A stretch of DNA of 31,283 nucleotides from DATAQC01 sp038238185 (GTDB lineage: Bacteria; Actinomycetota; Acidimicrobiia; Acidimicrobiales; AC-14). The DNA lies in NCBI GenBank assembly GCA_038238185.1, contig JBBRXY010000033.1, forward strand, positions 1 to 31,283, given 5' to 3'. This document shows, piece by piece, positions 14,513 through 22,017 of this stretch. A program made the position numbers and the translations under genes. The notes under the pieces are model-generated. The model was not told the DNA's origin and ran no database searches. It saw nothing but the letters and a program-made list of their open reading frames with translations. Position 1 is the stretch's first letter; each line of letters opens with the position of its first letter.

Positions 14513-15705
14513 TGGCCGGCGAGGGCGGCTTCGAGGGCCGCTTCGGGCACCGACCCGATCACCAGCTTGTGGTCGTTGGTGAGCAGGGCGTTCACCAGCG
14601 TGGTGTGAATGAGGCGCCCGGAGCCCCACGAACCCTGGACGGGGGTGCCGAGCCTGCCCAGCGTGTCGAGGCCCGAGTTGGCGGTGGCGTCGGATCCGAG
14701 GTCGACGATCGTGACCGCATCCCAGCCCTTGCCGACGACCGTGGGTCCGGCGTGGGTGTCGTTCGCAGGAGGAGCGGCTGACGGGTCGGGTGCCGGGGTG
14801 TTCTTGGTGCCGCGGTCGCCCTGGTGGTCGCCACCCCCTGCAGGCAGGAACAGCTCGGCGGCGGAATGGGCCTCGGTGACGGTTGACCCGGGCGGGGGAG
14901 AGAAGGCGAAGGTAGATGCCGACGGAACGGAGAAGTCGACCGAGCTGAACCCCACGTCGATGGCGGGTGTGCCCGAGTCACGGGACAGCACCTGCACGCG
15001 GAGTGGCAGGCCGGTGTCGGAGTCGACGGCCACGACGACGTCGGCAACCAGGGTGGTGCCCGACTTCGGCGCCAGGACCAATTCGTAGGCCGGGCGACCG
15101 GCCACGGTGGCGGTGCCACGGACGAGCACCCGGGTGGTGGGGTCGACGGCGCTGAGGAAGTGGTCGGCGAGAGCCTGGGGCGTGGGTGCCGGCTCGTCGG
15201 CCGTGATCCCCTCAGGGGCGTCGGCGTGCTCGCCGTCGCCATCGTCGGCGGCGTCGTGCGGCGGCAGGGCCAGGTGGCGGACCTGCTGGCCGGCGCTGTC
15301 CCAGACCCATACATCGTTGCCGTTGTGGACCACGTCGGTCTCGGCCAGGGTGGACGGCAGGGCGATCCGTGCGTTGCCGCCGGCCTCCCAGACCTTGATG
15401 GTGTGCGAACCGGTGATGAGGCTGGTGGCGAAGCTGCCGTTGTCGCCGACGAACTGGCTCACGTCGGGCAGCCCGAGGTTGGACTTGACGGTGATCTCGC
15501 CGGAGAGGCCCGGGACCCTGGCCTGCTCGACCTTGGCCAGCAGGTCACCGGCCGAGATGGGCGCCAGCGTGGGGGGGGAATCGGCGCCGGCGAGCGTGGG
15601 CACCATGGCGTAGGCCCCGATGGCGACGGCGGCCGCCAGAGGGGCGGCGAGCCAGCGCAGGCGGGTGGGGGCGGCGACAGGGCGGGATTGGGGGGTTTCG
15701 GACAT
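14509..15705 (-). CDS. LolA/RseB-like secreted or membrane-anchored protein
   Basis: A 398-residue protein with a single N-terminal hydrophobic segment (about residues 17-40, WLAAPLAAAVAIGAYAMVP) that can act as signal anchor. The following part has the LolA/MucB-RseB half-barrel pattern: ISAGDLLAKVEQARVPGLSG, WEAGGNARIALPS, VHNGNDVWVWDS, ADVVVAVDSDTGLPLRVQV and SSVDFSVPSASTFAFSPPPG. In Gram-negatives these folds carry lipoproteins or sense envelope stress; in actinobacteria similar proteins bind lipids at the cell surface. A Pro/Asp-rich linker separates a C-terminal segment (about 300-398) with KGWDAVTIVDLG and TNDHKLVIGSVPEAAL, which resembles a small extra domain. It is the first gene of a unit with the ATPase and permease, so it may deliver or receive the exported molecule. 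ATG 15705 is preferred to GTG 15723. Confidence 0.78.
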   Translation of the reverse strand: MSETPQSRPVAAPTRLRWLAAPLAAAVAIGAYAMVPTLAGADSPPTLAPISAGDLLAKVEQARVPGLSGEITVKSNLGLPDVSQFVGDNGSFATSLITGSHTIKVWEAGGNARIALPSTLAETDVVHNGNDVWVWDSAGQQVRHLALPPHDAADDGDGEHADAPEGITADEPAPTPQALADHFLSAVDPTTRVLVRGTATVAGRPAYELVLAPKSGTTLVADVVVAVDSDTGLPLRVQVLSRDSGTPAIDVGFSSVDFSVPSASTFAFSPPPGSTVTEAHSAAELFLPAGGGDHQGDRGTKNTPAPDPSAAPPANDTHAGPTVVGKGWDAVTIVDLGSDATANSGLDTLGRLGTPVQGSWGSGRLIHTTLVNALLTNDHKLVIGSVPEAALEAALAGH

Positions 15706-15823
15706 GTACCTAGTGCACCACACCGACGATGAGAACGACCGAAGGGGCGCCTAAGAAGATCCTCAATTCTGTGCCCGTTCCTGTCCGTCGAGGCTGAGCC
15801 TCCCGGCTTTGGGCCAGCATGGG

Positions 15824-16498
15824 ATGGTGAGGATCCTCGTCGTCGACGACGAACCGGCGTTGCAGGCGTCCCTCGGGCGCATCCTGCGTCAGGCCGGCTA
15901 CCAGGTCGACGTCGCGGTCGACGGCCGCCGGGCCCTCTCCGCCGTCGGTGAGTCCGCCCCTGACGCCGTCGTGCTCGACGTGATGATGCCCGGGCTCGAC
16001 GGGCTGGAGGTGACGCGCCGGTTGCGGGGCATGGGCGACAAGACACCGGTCCTGTTGCTGACTGCCCGCCAGGAGGTGTCCGACCGCGTCGCCGGGCTCG
16101 ACGCCGGCGCCGACGACTACCTGACCAAGCCCTTCGCGGTGGAGGAGTTGCTGGCCCGGTTGCGGGCCCTGCTGCGCCGGGCCGGGGCCGACGACACCGC
16201 CGAGCTTCGGGTGGGCGACCTGGTTCTCGACCCGGTGGCTCATCGGGCCACCCGCGGCGATCGCCCCCTCGACCTGACCCGCACCGAGTTCGCCCTCCTG
16301 GAGCTCTTCCTGGCCAACCCCGACCGAGCCCTCTCCCGCAGTGCCATTTACCAGGCGGTGTGGGGGTACGACTTCGGGGCGGCGTCGAACTCCCTCGACG
16401 TCTACGTGGGCTACCTGCGGCGGAAGACCGAGGCGGCCGGAGAGCCTCGGGTGTTGCACACCCTGCGAGGGGTTGGCTTCATCCTCCGCCCGTCGTGA
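15824..16498 (+). CDS. OmpR/PhoB-family response regulator
   Basis: A 224-residue two-component regulator. The receiver domain has D8, D9, phospho-acceptor D52 (VLDVMMPG), T80 and K102 (LTKPF). The winged-helix DNA-binding domain begins near residue 125 (LRVGDLVLDPVAHRATRGD) and contains LTRTEFALLELFLANPDRALSRS and LDVYVGYLRRKTE with the final hairpin VLHTLRGVGFILR. This is the MprA/TcrA style common in actinobacteria. I place the start at ATG 15824; TTG 15809 would add five residues and GTG 15827 would remove one. It is divergent from the LolA-ABC unit and 19 bp upstream of its partner kinase. Targets are unknown, but the divergent exporter operon is a plausible one. Confidence 0.92.
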   Translation: MVRILVVDDEPALQASLGRILRQAGYQVDVAVDGRRALSAVGESAPDAVVLDVMMPGLDGLEVTRRLRGMGDKTPVLLLTARQEVSDRVAGLDAGADDYLTKPFAVEELLARLRALLRRAGADDTAELRVGDLVLDPVAHRATRGDRPLDLTRTEFALLELFLANPDRALSRSAIYQAVWGYDFGAASNSLDVYVGYLRRKTEAAGEPRVLHTLRGVGFILRPS

Positions 16499-16517
16499 GC
16501 CTCGCCGGGTCCTGTTC

Positions 16518-17813
16518 GTGAGCTTTCGGAACCGGCTCACCCTGGTGGCGACGGGGGCGGTGGCCGTCACCCTGGTGCTGGCCTCGATCATCATCTACGT
16601 CGCCGTCGCCGCCAGTACCCGCTCGCAGGTCGACGACGGGCTCCGTCGCCAGATGCAACTGCTGGTGGGCCCGACCTCCGGCTCGGCCGACATCCAGGGC
16701 GACGGCCAGTTGGTGACCGCCGACGGCCAGGTGACGCCGCTGCGCCCCGACAGTCTGACCCTGCCGTTCGTGGCCGACGCCCGAGGCGCGGCGGCGGGGC
16801 GAAAGGGCGTCACCTTTCGCGACGTCCACGTTGTCGGCTCCCATCTCCGCGTCCTGATCGGCCCGGTGGGGCCGGGTCGAGCCGTCGAGCTTTCCGCACC
16901 GCTCGACCGCGTCGATCAGTTGCTCCACCGTCTCCTTGTGGTGCTCATCATCGTGACTGCGGCAGGGGTGGTCGTCGCCGGCGTGGCCGGACGCCTGGTG
17001 GCCGAAGCTGCTCTTGGTCCGGTGCTGCGGCTTCGGGCCGCGGCGAAGAACGTGGCCGCGGCCCGGCGCCCGGGCACCCGGGTTCCGGTGGAAGGCGACG
17101 ACGAGCTGGCTGACTTGGCGACCAGCTTCAACGACATGGTCGCGGCGCTCGAGCGCTCGCTCGCCGCTCAGCGCACCCTTGTGGCCGACGCGTCCCACGA
17201 GCTCCGTACCCCGCTCACGAGCCTGCGCACCAATGTGGAGTTCCTACTGCGAGAGCCGGGCATGGAGGAACACGCCCTCCTGCTGGGCGAGCTGCGGGAC
17301 GAGACCGAAGACCTCGGCCTGCTGGTCGCCGACCTCATCGAGCTGGCGCGCCACCAGGGCGACGACGAGGCCGGTGTCGACGTCCGCCTCGACGAGCTCA
17401 CGGCAACGGCGGTGGCCCGGGCCCAGCGTCGCGCTCCGGCACTGAGCTTCGTGACCGATCTTCAGGCCGTGACCGTGACCGGCGTGGCCGGACGCCTCGA
17501 TCGGGCCATCACCAACGTGATCGACAACGCAGTCAAGTGGAGCCCACCGGGTGGGTCGATCGAGATCAGCGTTGGTGGAGGTGAGCTGGTGGTGCGTGAC
17601 CATGGCCCCGGCATCGCCGCCGCCGATCTTCCCCATGTGTTCGACCGGTTCTACCGCTCCGGCGACGCCCACCGGCTCCCGGGGTCGGGCCTGGGCCTGG
17701 CCATCGTCCGCCAGGTGGCCGAAGCCCACGGCGGCACCGTCTCGGCCGAGCGGGCGCCCGACGGCGGGGCCCGGATCCGCCTATGGCTCCCGGAGTCCGC
17801 CGCCGCTTCGTGA
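16518..17813 (+). CDS. Membrane sensor histidine kinase
   Basis: A 431-residue histidine kinase. Helix 1 is near residues 8-33 (LVATGAVAVTLVLASIIIYV) and helix 2 near 137-160 (LLVVLIIVTAAGVVVAGVAG), with a roughly 100-residue extracytoplasmic sensor between. HAMP follows, then HisKA with H227 in DASHELRTPLTSLRTN and an HATPase with NVIDNAVKWSPPGG, DHGPGIAAADLPHVFDRFYR and GSGLGLAIV. All catalytic boxes are intact, so it should autophosphorylate and pass phosphate to the regulator encoded just upstream. GTG 16518 is selected because it directly precedes the basic SFRNR start of the first helix; no canonical start in frame lies between the regulator stop and it. The ligand of the sensor loop is unknown. 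Confidence 0.9.
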   Translation: MSFRNRLTLVATGAVAVTLVLASIIIYVAVAASTRSQVDDGLRRQMQLLVGPTSGSADIQGDGQLVTADGQVTPLRPDSLTLPFVADARGAAAGRKGVTFRDVHVVGSHLRVLIGPVGPGRAVELSAPLDRVDQLLHRLLVVLIIVTAAGVVVAGVAGRLVAEAALGPVLRLRAAAKNVAAARRPGTRVPVEGDDELADLATSFNDMVAALERSLAAQRTLVADASHELRTPLTSLRTNVEFLLREPGMEEHALLLGELRDETEDLGLLVADLIELARHQGDDEAGVDVRLDELTATAVARAQRRAPALSFVTDLQAVTVTGVAGRLDRAITNVIDNAVKWSPPGGSIEISVGGGELVVRDHGPGIAAADLPHVFDRFYRSGDAHRLPGSGLGLAIVRQVAEAHGGTVSAERAPDGGARIRLWLPESAAAS

Positions 17814-17828
17814 CACCCCAGCCGCACC

Positions 17829-17834
17829 TAGGTT
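17829..17834 (+). promoter_or_regulatory. Possible -10 element of the CDF transporter gene
   Basis: TAGGTT would place the transcript start near 17841 and give a leader of about 28 bases containing AGGAGG at 17852-17857 before the ATG at 17869. It implies expression separate from the kinase gene. Confidence 0.35.
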
Positions 17835-17868
17835 TGACCTGTGTGCGGCGCAGGAGGCTCAGCTCGAG

Positions 17869-18978
17869 ATGGGTGATCACGGACACGACGGACACGACGG
17901 GCACGACGGGCACGACGACGGCCACACCCACACCCACGACCACGACCACGGCGGGCGGGGGCTACGAGGCCTGTTGGCGGGCGTGTTCTCGCCGCACAGC
18001 CACGACGCCGGGGAGTCGATCGACACCGCGCTCACCTCCAGCGCCGAGGGAATACGTGCCCTCAAGGTCTCCCTCGCCGGCCTGGCTCTTACGGCCGTCC
18101 TCCAGTTGGCCGTGGTGGCCGTCAGCGGATCGGTGGCCCTGCTCGGCGACACCATCCACAACTTCGCCGATGCCCTCACCGCCATCCCCCTCGGCCTCGC
18201 CTTCGTGCTCGGCCGGCGACAGCCCACCAAGCGCTACACGTATGGCTACGGGCGGGCCGAGGACCTCGCCGGCATCTTCGTCGTGGCCACCATCGCCGCG
18301 TCGTCGGCGTTCGCCGCGTGGGAGGCCGTCCAGCGCCTCATGCATCCCCACCCGGTCCGCAACGTCGGCTGGGTTATGGTGGCAGGCATCGTCGGTTTCG
18401 CCGGGAACGAACTGGTCGCCGTCTACCGCATCCGTATCGGCCGCAAGATCGGGTCAGCCGCGCTCGTGGCCGACGGCCTGCATGCTCGCACCGACGGCCT
18501 CACCTCGCTAGCCGTCGTGGTCGGCGCGCTTGGCGTTGCTGCCGGTTGGGAAATGGCAGACCCCATCGTGGGCCTGCTCATCACCGTCGCCATTCTCTTC
18601 GTTCTCAAGGGCGCGGCCCGCGACATCTACCGCCGGCTCATGGACAGCGTGGACCCCGACCTGGTCGACGACGTCCACCGGGTCCTCAGCTCGGTGCCGG
18701 GCGTCCGCGGGGTGGAGAGCGTGAGGATTCGGTGGGTCGGCCACGATCTGCGGGCCGAAGCCGACATCACCTCCGACGCCCGGCTCGCGCTGGCCGACGC
18801 CCACGCCATCGCCGACGAGGCCCACCACCGCCTGCTCCACGACATCCCCCGGTTGGCCGAGGCCACCATTCACACCAGCCCGTGGGGTCCTGGCGAACGC
18901 GACTATCACGCCACCACCGCCCACCATTTCCCGACCCGCGGGGTCATTCCCGATCGCGAACGCCGAAGGCCAGGTTGA
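17869..18978 (+). CDS. Cation diffusion facilitator (CDF) metal exporter with His-rich N-terminus
   Basis: A 369-residue membrane transporter of the ZitB/CzcD type. Six hydrophobic helices span about residues 65-260. The two metal-site signatures are D94 with HNFAD (H97, D101) on helix 2 and D202 with HARTD (H205, D209) on helix 5; HxxxD at both places suggests Zn-like specificity. The cytoplasmic C-terminal domain (about 270-350) has the dimerising ferredoxin-like pattern (VHRVLSSVPGVRGVESVRIR). The first 28 residues hold ten histidines in GHDGHD-type repeats, a likely metal-binding tail. The family exchanges cytosolic Zn, Cd, Co or similar ions for protons. ATG 17869 has AGGAGG eleven bases upstream. 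It follows the histidine kinase by 55 bp and could be part of the same response. Confidence 0.92.
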   Translation: MGDHGHDGHDGHDGHDDGHTHTHDHDHGGRGLRGLLAGVFSPHSHDAGESIDTALTSSAEGIRALKVSLAGLALTAVLQLAVVAVSGSVALLGDTIHNFADALTAIPLGLAFVLGRRQPTKRYTYGYGRAEDLAGIFVVATIAASSAFAAWEAVQRLMHPHPVRNVGWVMVAGIVGFAGNELVAVYRIRIGRKIGSAALVADGLHARTDGLTSLAVVVGALGVAAGWEMADPIVGLLITVAILFVLKGAARDIYRRLMDSVDPDLVDDVHRVLSSVPGVRGVESVRIRWVGHDLRAEADITSDARLALADAHAIADEAHHRLLHDIPRLAEATIHTSPWGPGERDYHATTAHHFPTRGVIPDRERRRPG

Positions 18979-19269
18979 GGCCCCACGGTTTCGGGACCGG
19001 CCGTCGCCGCCGTCCTCTCCCTCGGGTCCTGCCGTCGCCGCTGCGGTCACCGCGGTGGGGGTGGTGATCGCCCTGCTCCCGGCCGGACACGGTCCTGTGG
19101 CGGGCCCGGGTGCCCGACGGCCGTCCGCAGCTCGAGCTCTGACCAACCCGGGCCTGATCGGTCACCCAGCGGCCTCCCCGTGTAACCGTCGGACGCCGCC
19201 GTCGGCTGTCATCACGCCGCACATCGTGTCGCCCCTCTCGGTTCTCCGCTGACATCCAACCCCGGGTGT
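18979..19269. other. Intergenic stretch without supported gene
   Basis: A forward frame around 19028-19252 contains a hydrophobic run (AVAAAVTAVGVVIALLP) but lacks a start codon before that run and a ribosome-binding site. I see no terminator, RNA gene or repeat. Confidence 0.35.
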
Positions 19270-19297
19270 TAGAAATCCAGCAGAGAACGGGAGGAGG
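19270..19297 (+). promoter_or_regulatory. Leader of the GH1-like gene: -10-like box and strong ribosome-binding site
   Basis: TAGAAA at 19270-19275 is a -10 candidate, and GGGAGGAGG at 19289-19297 is one of the strongest Shine-Dalgarno matches in the window. It sits three to six bases before ATC at 19301, the position where the conserved protein begins. No ATG, GTG or TTG is at a usable distance in frame. Confidence 0.5.
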
Positions 19298-19300
19298 ACC

Positions 19301-20575
19301 ATCGAGCTCATCGGGGCCTTCGAGTCGACCTACCAGCCGGCCTTCGACGTCGATGGCGCCGAGACCAACGGTCACGTCGCCCGTTGGCGCCAGGACCTCG
19401 ACCTGCTCCGCTCCTGCGGTGTCACCCGCCTGCGGTACCCGGTGCGGTGGCATCGGATCGAACGCGAACCCGGCGTGTTCGACTGGCGCGCCACCGACGA
19501 GGTCCTCGGCTACCTCGCCCACACCGGGGCCCGTCCCATCGTCGACCTCGTCCACCACACCAGTTATCCCCGCTGGCTGAAGAAGGGCCTGGCCGACCGG
19601 CGCTTCCCGTCGGCCTACCTGCGGTACGTCGAGGCCTTCGCCCGTCGCTACCCCGAAGTCCACGAGTACACCCTGTTCAACGAACCGTTCTCCACCTTTC
19701 TGCTCTGTGGCCAGCTCGGTACCTGGCCACCCCACCTCCGGGGGCTCGGGGGCTTCCTGACCATCGCCAGCAACGTCTTTCCCGCCGTGGCCGAGGCCAG
19801 CCGGGCCTACCGCGACCTGCTGCCGGGGGCCCGCCACGTCTACATCGACACGGGCGAGGCCCACTCGGCGGCGACCCCTCGCGCCGAGGTGCACGCGGCG
19901 ATGAACAACGACCGTCGCTTCTTGCTTCTCGATCTGCTCCTCGGCTTGCCCATCGACGCCGACCGGCCCTTCGTGTCGGCGATTCTGGCTGCGGGCGGCG
20001 AGGCTCTGCTGACGATGGATCCGGGCGTGGTCGACGTCGTCGGCCTCGACTACTACGCCCACAGCCAGTGGCACTGGCTCGACGCCGCCGGGCGCGGTCG
20101 CCCGAACTCGTCCGACCCTGGGTCGCTCGCCGATCTCATAGGCGAATACTGGGCCCGCTACGGGCTCCCGTGCATGCTGTCGGAGACCAACATCCGCGGC
20201 TACGCCTCCGATCGGGCCAGCTGGCTGAAGTACACCCTGGAACAGTGCGAGCGGGCCAGGGACGCCGGCGTCGCCCTCGACGGGTACTGCTGGTTCCCGT
20301 TCGTCGACTCGTGCGACTGGGACTCGGTGCTCACCCGGTCGGCGGGCCACATCGACCCCGTCGGTGTGTTCTGGCTCGATGCCAAGCTGCAGCGCCGCCC
20401 ATCGTCGATGTCGACCTCGTACGCCATGGCCGCTCGAGGCGCGGGCGCCGCCGCGCTGCCCGCCTACCGCTTCCAACCGCCGGTGTCGGAGTGGCTCAGG
20501 GGCTGGGCACCCCAGATGGCCCACTGGCACTGGCGGAACCCGCCCGTGGCCGAGATCGTTCCGCCTCGTCGATGA
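19301..20575 (+). CDS. Family 1-like glycoside hydrolase; expected start codon reads ATC
   Basis: The frame encodes about 424 residues with a (beta/alpha)8 fold of the beta-glucosidase type. It opens with ELIGAFESTYQPAFDVDGAE (strand 1) and continues with RLRYPVRWHRIE, LFNEPFSTF (acid/base E128) and CMLSETNIRGYASD (candidate nucleophile E295), then GYCWFPFVDSCDWDS near the C-terminus. There is no signal peptide, so it should act in the cytosol, hydrolysing or transferring a beta-linked glycosyl group; similar proteins are sometimes linked to dTDP-sugar genes. Family similarity starts at base 301 of this kilobase, where the codon is ATC, preceded by a strong ribosome-binding site. The frame is closed by TGA at 19250 with no normal start between. 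The first normal start, GTG 19442, would delete strand 1. The methyltransferase downstream starts 76 bp after the stop. Confidence 0.75.
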   Translation: MELIGAFESTYQPAFDVDGAETNGHVARWRQDLDLLRSCGVTRLRYPVRWHRIEREPGVFDWRATDEVLGYLAHTGARPIVDLVHHTSYPRWLKKGLADRRFPSAYLRYVEAFARRYPEVHEYTLFNEPFSTFLLCGQLGTWPPHLRGLGGFLTIASNVFPAVAEASRAYRDLLPGARHVYIDTGEAHSAATPRAEVHAAMNNDRRFLLLDLLLGLPIDADRPFVSAILAAGGEALLTMDPGVVDVVGLDYYAHSQWHWLDAAGRGRPNSSDPGSLADLIGEYWARYGLPCMLSETNIRGYASDRASWLKYTLEQCERARDAGVALDGYCWFPFVDSCDWDSVLTRSAGHIDPVGVFWLDAKLQRRPSSMSTSYAMAARGAGAAALPAYRFQPPVSEWLRGWAPQMAHWHWRNPPVAEIVPPRR

Positions 20576-20604
20576 GCGGTACCAATGGCTGAGGCGAGTC
20601 CGGG

Positions 20605-20618
20605 TATGGTCGGACCAT
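20605..20618 (+). promoter_or_regulatory. -10 element with overlapping dyad before the methyltransferase gene
   Basis: TATGGT (20605-20610) fits a -10 box. It overlaps the perfect dyad ATGGTC-G-GACCAT (20606-20618). The transcript would start near 20617 and carry a GGTGAGGG ribosome-binding site before ATG 20652. The dyad could be an operator or a short hairpin between the two genes. Confidence 0.4.
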
Positions 20619-20651
20619 CCGACGTCTCCCGGAACTGGTGAGGGCACACCA

Positions 20652-21479
20652 ATGAGCGGCGCGGAGGACTACATCGATGGCCCTATGGCGGCAATGCCCG
20701 GCTGGTTCAGCGCCACCGATGCCTGGCTGTTCACCGGAATATCCCGGTGGCAACAGGCGAACGAGTTCGGCGGCGATCTGCTGGAGATCGGGGTGTACCA
20801 AGGCAGGAGCGCCGTCCTCCTCGGCCACCTGGTCGGAGACCACGAGCGACTGGTGCTCTGTGATCTGTTCGACCAGCCGGCCGATCCCGGCTCGGGTCCC
20901 GATAGCCCTGCGGGCTACGCCGGACTCACGCTGGACGGGTTCCTGGCCACCTACCGGGACCACCATTCACGTCCGCCGATCGTGTACCAGTGCCTTTCGA
21001 ACCGCCTCGGAGAGCTCGAGACCAGCAGGGCATTCAGGATGATCCACATCGACGGCAGTCACGCCTACAACGACGTGCGGTGCGATATCGACCTTGTTCC
21101 CGGACTGCTTCTGGAGGGCGGAATTGTGATTCTCGACGACTACCGGACCCTGCACACACCCGGGGTTTCGGCGGCGATCTGGGAAACGGTCGTGAACCGG
21201 GACCTGCGTCCGATCTGCCTCACCCACGACAAGATGTATGCGTCGTGGGGTCCGGAGCGCCCGGGTGCCCGTGAGGGAATACGTCAGATCGTGGATGCAA
21301 TTCCCTGGGTCGACACGCGCGACGACACGTTGTGCGGGCACGAGGTCTTCATCGTGTTGCCCAAGGGTTATGGCGAGGATCCCCCGGTCACCCGCCCCCG
21401 TCTCGTCGAGGCGGTGGTTCCGCCCGTGGTGGTCGATCTCCACCGCCGTTTCCGGGGGAGGGGTGTTCGCAAGCTATAG
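20652..21479 (+). CDS. Class I SAM-dependent methyltransferase (Methyltransf_24/TylF-like)
   Basis: A 275-residue cytosolic protein. The SAM-binding glycine-rich loop is LLEIGVYQGRSAVLL (43-57); the acidic end of strand 2 is LVLCDLFD (67-74). RMIHIDGSHAYNDVRCDIDL (129-148) and GGIVILDDY (156-164) match the metal-dependent small-molecule or sugar methyltransferases related to TylF and to cephalosporin hydroxylase-like proteins. The aspartates of IDGSH and LDDY are the usual metal ligands. ATG 20652 is supported by GGTGAGGG. Lying 76 bp after the glycosidase it may act on a glycosylated metabolite, but a separate promoter candidate precedes it. The substrate is unknown. Confidence 0.82.
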   Translation: MSGAEDYIDGPMAAMPGWFSATDAWLFTGISRWQQANEFGGDLLEIGVYQGRSAVLLGHLVGDHERLVLCDLFDQPADPGSGPDSPAGYAGLTLDGFLATYRDHHSRPPIVYQCLSNRLGELETSRAFRMIHIDGSHAYNDVRCDIDLVPGLLLEGGIVILDDYRTLHTPGVSAAIWETVVNRDLRPICLTHDKMYASWGPERPGAREGIRQIVDAIPWVDTRDDTLCGHEVFIVLPKGYGEDPPVTRPRLVEAVVPPVVVDLHRRFRGRGVRKL

Positions 21480-21494
21480 GCGCATCGCACCTAG

Positions 21495-21500
21495 TAGAGT
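21495..21500 (+). promoter_or_regulatory. Possible -10 element of the padR gene
   Basis: TAGAGT would place the transcript start near 21507 and give a leader of about 34 bases with GGGAGAGG at 21531-21538 before ATG 21541. Confidence 0.35.
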
Positions 21501-21540
21501 CCTGCCAGTGCGTTTGACACGCTGAACGGCGGGAGAGGTG

Positions 21541-22017
21541 ATGGCAAGACTCGACGAAGATCTCTCTCATCCGAGGGTGATGCTGCGGCCGTGCCTGCTC
21601 CTCCTGCTGGCCGAGCAACCGGGTCACGGCTATGACCTGGTCGACCGGCTCAGGCCTCTGGGCTTCGACTCCGACGGCGCCGGCCCCCTCTACCAGATCC
21701 TTCGCCGCCTGGACGGGGCCGGGCTGGTGGAGTCCACCTGGGACGCATCCGTCGCCGGCCCGGCCCGACGCACCTACCGGTTGACCTCGTTGGGATGGTC
21801 CACGCTCCGGGAGTCGGCCGAGGCCATCGAGCGCCTGAGCGGGTTTCTCGGCGAGTACCGGTCCCGCTACCAGGGCGCCCTGGCGGCGGCCCCGGCCGAA
21901 GCCCGCCCGTGTGCAACCCACCCGGAATCCGACGAGTCGTCAGGGAGCCCGGAACGCCAGGGTGACATTGTGGCCGCCGAAGCCGAAGCTGTTGGAGAGG
22001 GCGACGGTCGCTCGTGA
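21541..22017 (+). CDS. PadR-family transcriptional regulator
   Basis: A 158-residue winged-helix repressor. The N-terminal domain (about 12-88) matches PadR: RPCLLLLLAEQPGHGYDLVDRL, then GPLYQILRRLDGAGLVES (recognition helix) and the wing RRTYRLTSLGW. Helix WSTLRESAEAIERLSGFLGEY is the short dimerisation helix of the compact PadR subclass. The ATG at 21541 has GGGAGAGG close upstream; GTG 21538 is too near that site. The last 26 residues (from about base 21940) are encoded antisense to the end of fabF and are unlike any PadR domain, so they may be a run-on tail. PadR proteins usually repress a membrane or export gene next to them; none is next to it here. Confidence 0.87.
   Translation: MARLDEDLSHPRVMLRPCLLLLLAEQPGHGYDLVDRLRPLGFDSDGAGPLYQILRRLDGAGLVESTWDASVAGPARRTYRLTSLGWSTLRESAEAIERLSGFLGEYRSRYQGALAAAPAEARPCATHPESDESSGSPERQGDIVAAEAEAVGEGDGRS

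Noticed and set aside
19055..19252. Plus-strand frame with a possible membrane helix before the glycosidase
   Set aside because: The hydrophobic run starts before any usable start codon, no ribosome-binding site is present, and the rest is Arg/Pro-rich.
18944..20647. A 567-codon minus-strand frame over the glycosidase
   Set aside because: Its sequence is low-complexity and lacks motifs; the plus strand has a clear GH1-like protein.
21514..21519. TTGACA as a perfect -35 box before padR
   Set aside because: A -10 box at 16-18 bases would fall on the ribosome-binding site and start codon of padR, so it cannot serve that gene.
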